Origin: Tomocerus qinae
Lineage: Eukaryota; Arthropoda; Collembola; Entomobryomorpha; Tomoceridae
Assembly: GCA_020055645.1 (NCBI GenBank)
Contig: CM034546.1
Location: 22,692,001 to 22,756,000 of the forward strand
Direction of reading: 5' to 3'
DNA length: 64,000 nucleotides
Shown in pieces: positions 59,566-64,000 of this stretch. The notes beneath the pieces are model-generated. The model was given only the letters and a program-made list of their open reading frames with translations. It did not search any database and was not told the DNA's origin. The translations under genes were made by a program, and so were the position numbers. Positions within the stretch are counted from its first letter, which is position 1. Every line of letters starts with the position of its first letter.

Positions 59566-60362
59566 GCAAAACATTCTATTGACTTCACCTAAAGGGGGGA
59601 GGGACTGTCATAGTTATGTTCGAAACACATTGGTACAGTATGTGTACACCAGGCAACTTCTTCCCTTGTCGTTACCCATTTCTATAGTCACATAAAATCA
59701 AAAATCGTGTTGCTATAGCCAAGAATTTTGAAAATATGACGTCACTATTGAAATATCTGGGGCCGAGTCCCCCTGATCTAATTTATATTCAAATTTTATG
59801 GCTGTGGGGCCGGGGTCACCGCGGAAATCAGATTTGGTCCTTTTCATGGATATTTCTACAATGTCTACTGATCTAATTTTTCTAGTAATGGCTAACACAT
59901 GCTTATTTTGTACTTTGGCGTAGTAGTAGGATATGACTTAAACCATTAATTTTATCTATAAACACTATTGGTAGAAAGATTGTTTTAATTAATGATTAAT
60001 AGTAAACGGCTTAAATTATTAAATTACTTTTTATATTAGTTTGCTCTTGATGCAGCCTGATTTGCCAAAATTAGTAAGTTACGATGACTAAAATGTTGAA
60101 TGGCATTGCGAAATTGTTATGAGAGTATGTACCACACTACTGTCAATACAATTCGAAGAAAGAGGACAACGCAGCAAACAGAACACATTGGTATACCATA
60201 CTAAACACAATGTCTACAGATATATTATCATTCACTTGTGGGAATAGATTGTTAAACTATTATACTGTGTGGATATCTATCCGATATTATACGTGTGTAT
60301 AATTTCAAATACATGCTGAAACTATTGTTGATTAAATACAAATATTGATTTGAGTCACGGAA
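59566..60362. other. 5' flank of the receptor gene, copy A2
   Basis: Counterpart of 16010-16806; nothing specific seen. Confidence 0.4.
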
Positions 60363-61723
60363 ATGGCAAATTTAATGGAGGATGACATACGTCGTATTTA
60401 CTCGCAAATAAACACTAACATTGTGAAATTCGCTCGATTTTCAAAACTAACTCCGTTTGACTGGAATGAAGAAACATTTTCTCTCTGCTTATGTCGCAGT
60501 AAATTTCAATTTGTGGTGTGGTTCTTGACGTATTGGGGAATCGTTTTATACTTTTTGTACGGTATCAACAGATTACTACAAGAACTGATGTCTCCAGGGC
60601 CTGCATTTGAAGCACACAAAATTGCATTTTACATTCAATATATGATTCTTAGTTTTTTGGTACTGGTAGTCGATTCTGCTTTATTATACCATGGATATGA
60701 ATTAGTATATTTCACCAGAATTGGTGTAAAATTTCTCAAAAGATTTCAAGGTACGCATTTCCAAGTTTGAATATTTTATCAAAATGCTTGATATAAAAAA
60801 TTGTAAAAATTTTGATGTAGATATATTGAAAAGATGAAATTGCGATTTTACACGATATATTTTTTGAGTAATAACATGTCATGGATATTTAGATCTCATG
60901 GAAATCTTCTTTCCTTTATTAGGTTCTTTGAACGACAGAGAGAAGTGTATGACAAAGCAGTTGAAGGTGGCTAAAGTAACAAGGGCTGTTTTATATTGTA
61001 TTATACCAGTGACTACTATTATAATTGTAGCTGGCCTTATTCATGTCTTCATTGGCGGTGATCTAGATCCAATTCAGAGATTTCTTCTGGAGAACTTTCC
61101 TGAAGAACTTAATAATTTTCTGCCTTTTAAAGTTTTAGTTTGTATACTTGTACTGTACGTATTTTTTCACTGTTTCATTACACTACTATTCATCTTCTAC
61201 ATTCTTCTAGGTTACTTTACACAGACAATTCTACACCTTCAAGAGATATCTGAAACTACCCCCGTAAACAGAAGACAGTGGGGAGTAGCAATGTTGACTT
61301 ACAAATCGTTAACTCTGATCAGCCGTTATTTTAACCAAAATTTTTCATCTGCAATAGGGCTGGGTTTAATAGCTTTTAATGTTTACCACATGCTGGCCAT
61401 ATTCAGCTCTGTCAAAATGTTCAAAATTATTCCAATTGCAGGCTACATATACCTACTTGCCCATTGTAATTTGTGCCTTGCTCTTAGTAGAAAAATTAAT
61501 GCTGGAGAAAATGGGAAAATCGTCTGAACTGTCTAACCTCGTTCTTCAAACCTGGAAAACAAATCTTTACAGTAAAGGGATGAGAAAGTCAATGAAATCT
61601 TTTCGGGAATTTGGACCTGAATTTCATAACTGTTTTATCATCAAAGGATCTACTACAGTCACATTCATGCAGCTCGTTGTCAATAATAGCATTAATTTAA
61701 TTCTATCTGTTAAAATTCGTTAG
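60363..61723 (+). pseudogene. Seven-transmembrane gustatory-receptor-like gene, copy A2, 4 bp frameshift
   Basis: Exon 1 is 60363-60750 and exon 2 starts at about 60893 or 60923, as in A1. After GYIY a 4 bp insertion (ctac, near 61453) shifts the frame. Reading stops at 61527, before the sixth and seventh membrane segments, while the rest of the original frame continues to 61723. The A1 copy is free of this change. The insertion duplicates neighbouring bases (atac|ctac|ttg), so slippage or an assembly error are both possible. Confidence 0.75.
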
Positions 61724-62270
61724 TAATACAATAATCCTTGAGTATTGAGTATGTAGTTCAATTTTTTCTTTCATCGTACACTAACATAAATCCATTTTTC
61801 ACATTGATTTATACAAGCGAATTGTGTTCGCTAAATAATTTATTAGGACAATGTTTCTGCTTTTGTATGAAAAACAAAAACAACCAAAAGTACATACTTC
61901 CTCTTGTTTGAGAAAGCTTGAAGAGGTAGAGGTCGACTTTATTTCTTACAAAAGACTCAAGTATGCTAGTGTTTAATTCCATATAATATGCTAATTATAT
62001 ATGCACACTATATGCTAAAAAATCTATTGACTATTTCTTACACTCTCTTGTCTTCGAGCTATTTCAATACAGTCTAATGCCATTTTGCAATTCTCCATAG
62101 TATTTCTGCCTTAAAATATTGATTCCAATTCTATACTTTCAATACTTCGTCGCTTAAAACTTACCCGTAGGTAAGTAAGTACTAAGTAATATTTACGAAT
62201 AAATAGAGATGTGCATAAATATCTGGATCATAGGGCTTATGCTTATACTATTTTGCATTATATAGCTTAT
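61724..62270. other. 3' flank of the receptor gene, copy A2
   Basis: Counterpart of 18163-18709, non-coding. Confidence 0.4.
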
Positions 62271-62593
62271 CGTCCTTTAAGGAACCAAATAGCCTATCTC
62301 CACTTTTCGTTTTGTGTACGAAATAGCCTAAATCCATTTTTCGTTTTGTGGACGAAATAGCCTATCTCCATTTTTCGTTTTGTGAACGAAATAGCCTATC
62401 TCCATAGCCCAGACACTCTCTACATAGCACCTATACATGGCGCAGCATTTAGGCTCCATGGCGTTTAGGCTATTTCGTCCACAAAACGAAAAATGGAGAT
62501 AGGCTATTTCGTCCACAAAACGAAAAATGGAGATAGGCTATTTCGTCCACAAAACGAAAAGTGGAGATAGGCTATTTGGTTCCTTAAGGGACG
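62271..62593. mobile_element. Small foldback-like element, copy A2
   Basis: TTAT at 62267-62270 and 62594-62597; copy of 18710-19032. Confidence 0.8.
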
Positions 62594-62961
62594 TTATAAT
62601 GCAAAATGAAATTTTGCATAATTGGAAATTGGATAATATTTCCTGAAAATTTCCACCCCTTCTTTCGACTTATCTTTCACCCTCTTTCACTAATTTTGAC
62701 GTAATGGGGTTAATTATATTTGCAAAAAGATTTTCTACAAATAAGTTGAAAGACGATAACTAGTCTGGAGAGTTGTTAAGATATATGTGATACTGATTAG
62801 GTCAATATACGTTTTTGCAAACGGTATAATAAAATTTTTGCTAGCTGAATTATAAGTTTTAGTTCAGATAATAAACTTAATTATAATTAATGAATAAAAA
62901 TAAAATAATGATTAAACATTTTTCTCGTATTTTTTTATTAAAATCGACTTATCTATTGTAC

Positions 62962-64000
62962 TTAAATTTTTATTGACATAAGTAAGGTAATTGTATTGAT
63001 AAGCACGTAAGCTAAAACTTGTAGAGCTGTACGTCGTTTGATGGAAAAGAAATTACGTATTCCAGCCTTTTGGCGTCTCAAAGCCTTTACTTCTCGTGTT
63101 TGCAATCTGTTACAAATTGGGAGCCATGTTTGTATAAATACATTTGAATTTTCATATAAGAGGGATGCTAGGTGAATTAAAACAGTTAGCCCTACAAATA
63201 GTGAACAAGACATTAAAGGCATGACTAAGTAAAATGGCATTTTTATAACTTCATACAGTCTTAAGCTAGCAAAATTGGTAACGAGAGCACATACTACGAA
63301 AATTGCAAAAAGAAGAGGTGCTGATACTTCCACAGTGTCATTTGCAATATTATTTATATACAATTGACGAAGGTAAATTCTTTTTGCGGTTTTAAATTGA
63401 GCTCTGATACGAAGTTTAACAGCCGCGGAAGAGTTCCAAAATGTTTCAATGTCATTTCTCCGTGGAGTTATAATTTGAAGCCATCTTACGGTGGAATAAA
63501 TATATATAAATACTACATACCCATATAGAGTGACAGGTAAGACTATATGTGTCGCACAAGGGTAGTATATTGCAAATAGAATTATGTTCACTGCCAAATT
63601 ATTTTTATATTTCGGTGCAATCCATGAAATCACAGGATATAAAGGGTGCAGTCCTTCGTATATTTGTAGACTGAGTCCCAATATTGTCATGCTTAATAAT
63701 CCAGGAAGTAATAATTGAAAAATAAGAGATATGAGTCGAATTGGCAAACTGTGATGCTGGTCTTTCTTTGTTTCTAAAAAATAAATCAAAATAATTACAG
63801 ATATTTTAATGATTTTATGACAGAAATAATATTTTATACAGAAATTCATAAATATTTTTAAAACGAAATGGAATCTGATATTTCAATTAATCTTATTAAC
63901 ATAAAATACACTTAGGTACCCCATTTAGGTATAATTAGAGAAAACTTACGTCTGAGACACCAATCGTTGTTAAATGCACAGTTTATGAATTGTATTGAGT
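62962..64000 (-). CDS. Gustatory-receptor-like protein, minus strand, runs off the window
   Basis: The last exon is 62962-63773 (270 codons) with acceptor TTTTTTAG in phase 1. An upstream exon ends at 63950 with a perfect GTAAGT donor, also phase 1, and reads open to the window edge (…FINCAFNNDWCLR). The last exon holds at least four hydrophobic segments (LISLIFQLLLPGLL, NIILFAIYYPCA, APLLFAIFVVCALV, MPLMSCSLFVGLTV) and a terminal one (TALQVLAYVLINTITLL). The tail region TALQVLAYVLI takes the place of the Gr signature. It is convergent with the plus-strand receptor at 60363. It belongs to the same broad receptor class but is a distinct lineage. The A1 counterpart keeps only the last ~92 codons. 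Confidence 0.7.
63950..64000 (-). CDS. Upstream exon of the minus-strand receptor (partial)
   Basis: 51 bp open in the phase required by the next exon, ending CTCAGAC|GTAAGT. The 176 bp intron (63774-63949) is of normal size for this locus. Confidence 0.6.

Larger units (their letters stand above)
43566..63261. repeat. Segmental duplication copy A2 (right copy)
   Basis: Direct-orientation copy of 1-19693. Here the sequence runs on past the A1 breakpoint through the intact body of the minus-strand receptor gene, so A2 keeps the ancestral right-hand context and A1 is the truncated copy. The 1938 bp TTAA element (45105-47042) with about 33 satellite units is the same length in both copies, which argues that the copies are very young. 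Confidence 0.95.

Overview
The window looks like nuclear DNA of an arthropod, most likely a hexapod. It is AT-rich, with short introns (88 to about 200 bp), a clip-domain serine protease, two-exon seven-transmembrane gustatory-receptor-like genes, an ionotropic (iGluR-like) receptor, a Cys-loop channel, an R2-type non-LTR retrotransposon and many non-autonomous DNA transposons. The receptor family resembles the lineage-expanded chemoreceptors of springtails. That placement is an inference and no species is claimed.

Layout. Positions 1-19693 and 43566-63261 are two near-identical direct copies of one ~19.7 kb segment, called A1 and A2. Each carries: a GC-richer module; a TTAA-flanked element with an internal 39-40 bp satellite; a minus-strand clip-protease/pseudoprotease gene; a hAT-like element; a foldback-like element with a second element nested inside it; a truncated convergent pair of receptor pseudogenes; a second TTAA-flanked element with a 21 bp satellite; a TA-flanked element; a run of hairpin elements; a plus-strand receptor gene; a small foldback element; and the 3' end of a minus-strand receptor gene. 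A1 breaks inside that last gene at 19693 and is joined to a ~2 kb copy (19702-21654) of the Cys-loop gene's 3' end and downstream DNA. A2 continues through the receptor to the window edge.

The ~22 kb between the copies holds: a putative small secreted two-exon peptide gene (22972-23230); an intronless Cys-loop receptor gene (24521-25759); an older, decayed paralogous unit with a solo LTR and a deleted protease gene (27412-33640); an R2-like retrotransposon (about 34200-37281); and a unit carrying an ionotropic receptor broken by one frameshift (39291-41196). Shared modules (GC module at about 340, 27420, 37880 and 43905; 3' module at about 28290, 33065 and 43104) show that the locus grew by repeated tandem duplication. 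Single-copy 'empty sites' in the older unit confirm the TTAA, hAT and LTR insertions.

In function this is a sensory and secreted-protein cluster (two receptor lineages, one ionotropic receptor, one ligand-gated channel, one clip protease, one peptide) under heavy duplication and decay. Several frame breaks lie in homopolymers or differ between A1 and A2, so some may be consensus errors. The points most worth a second look are the peptide gene, the clip-protease/pseudoprotease fusion, the satellite-bearing TTAA elements, and the A1 breakpoint.
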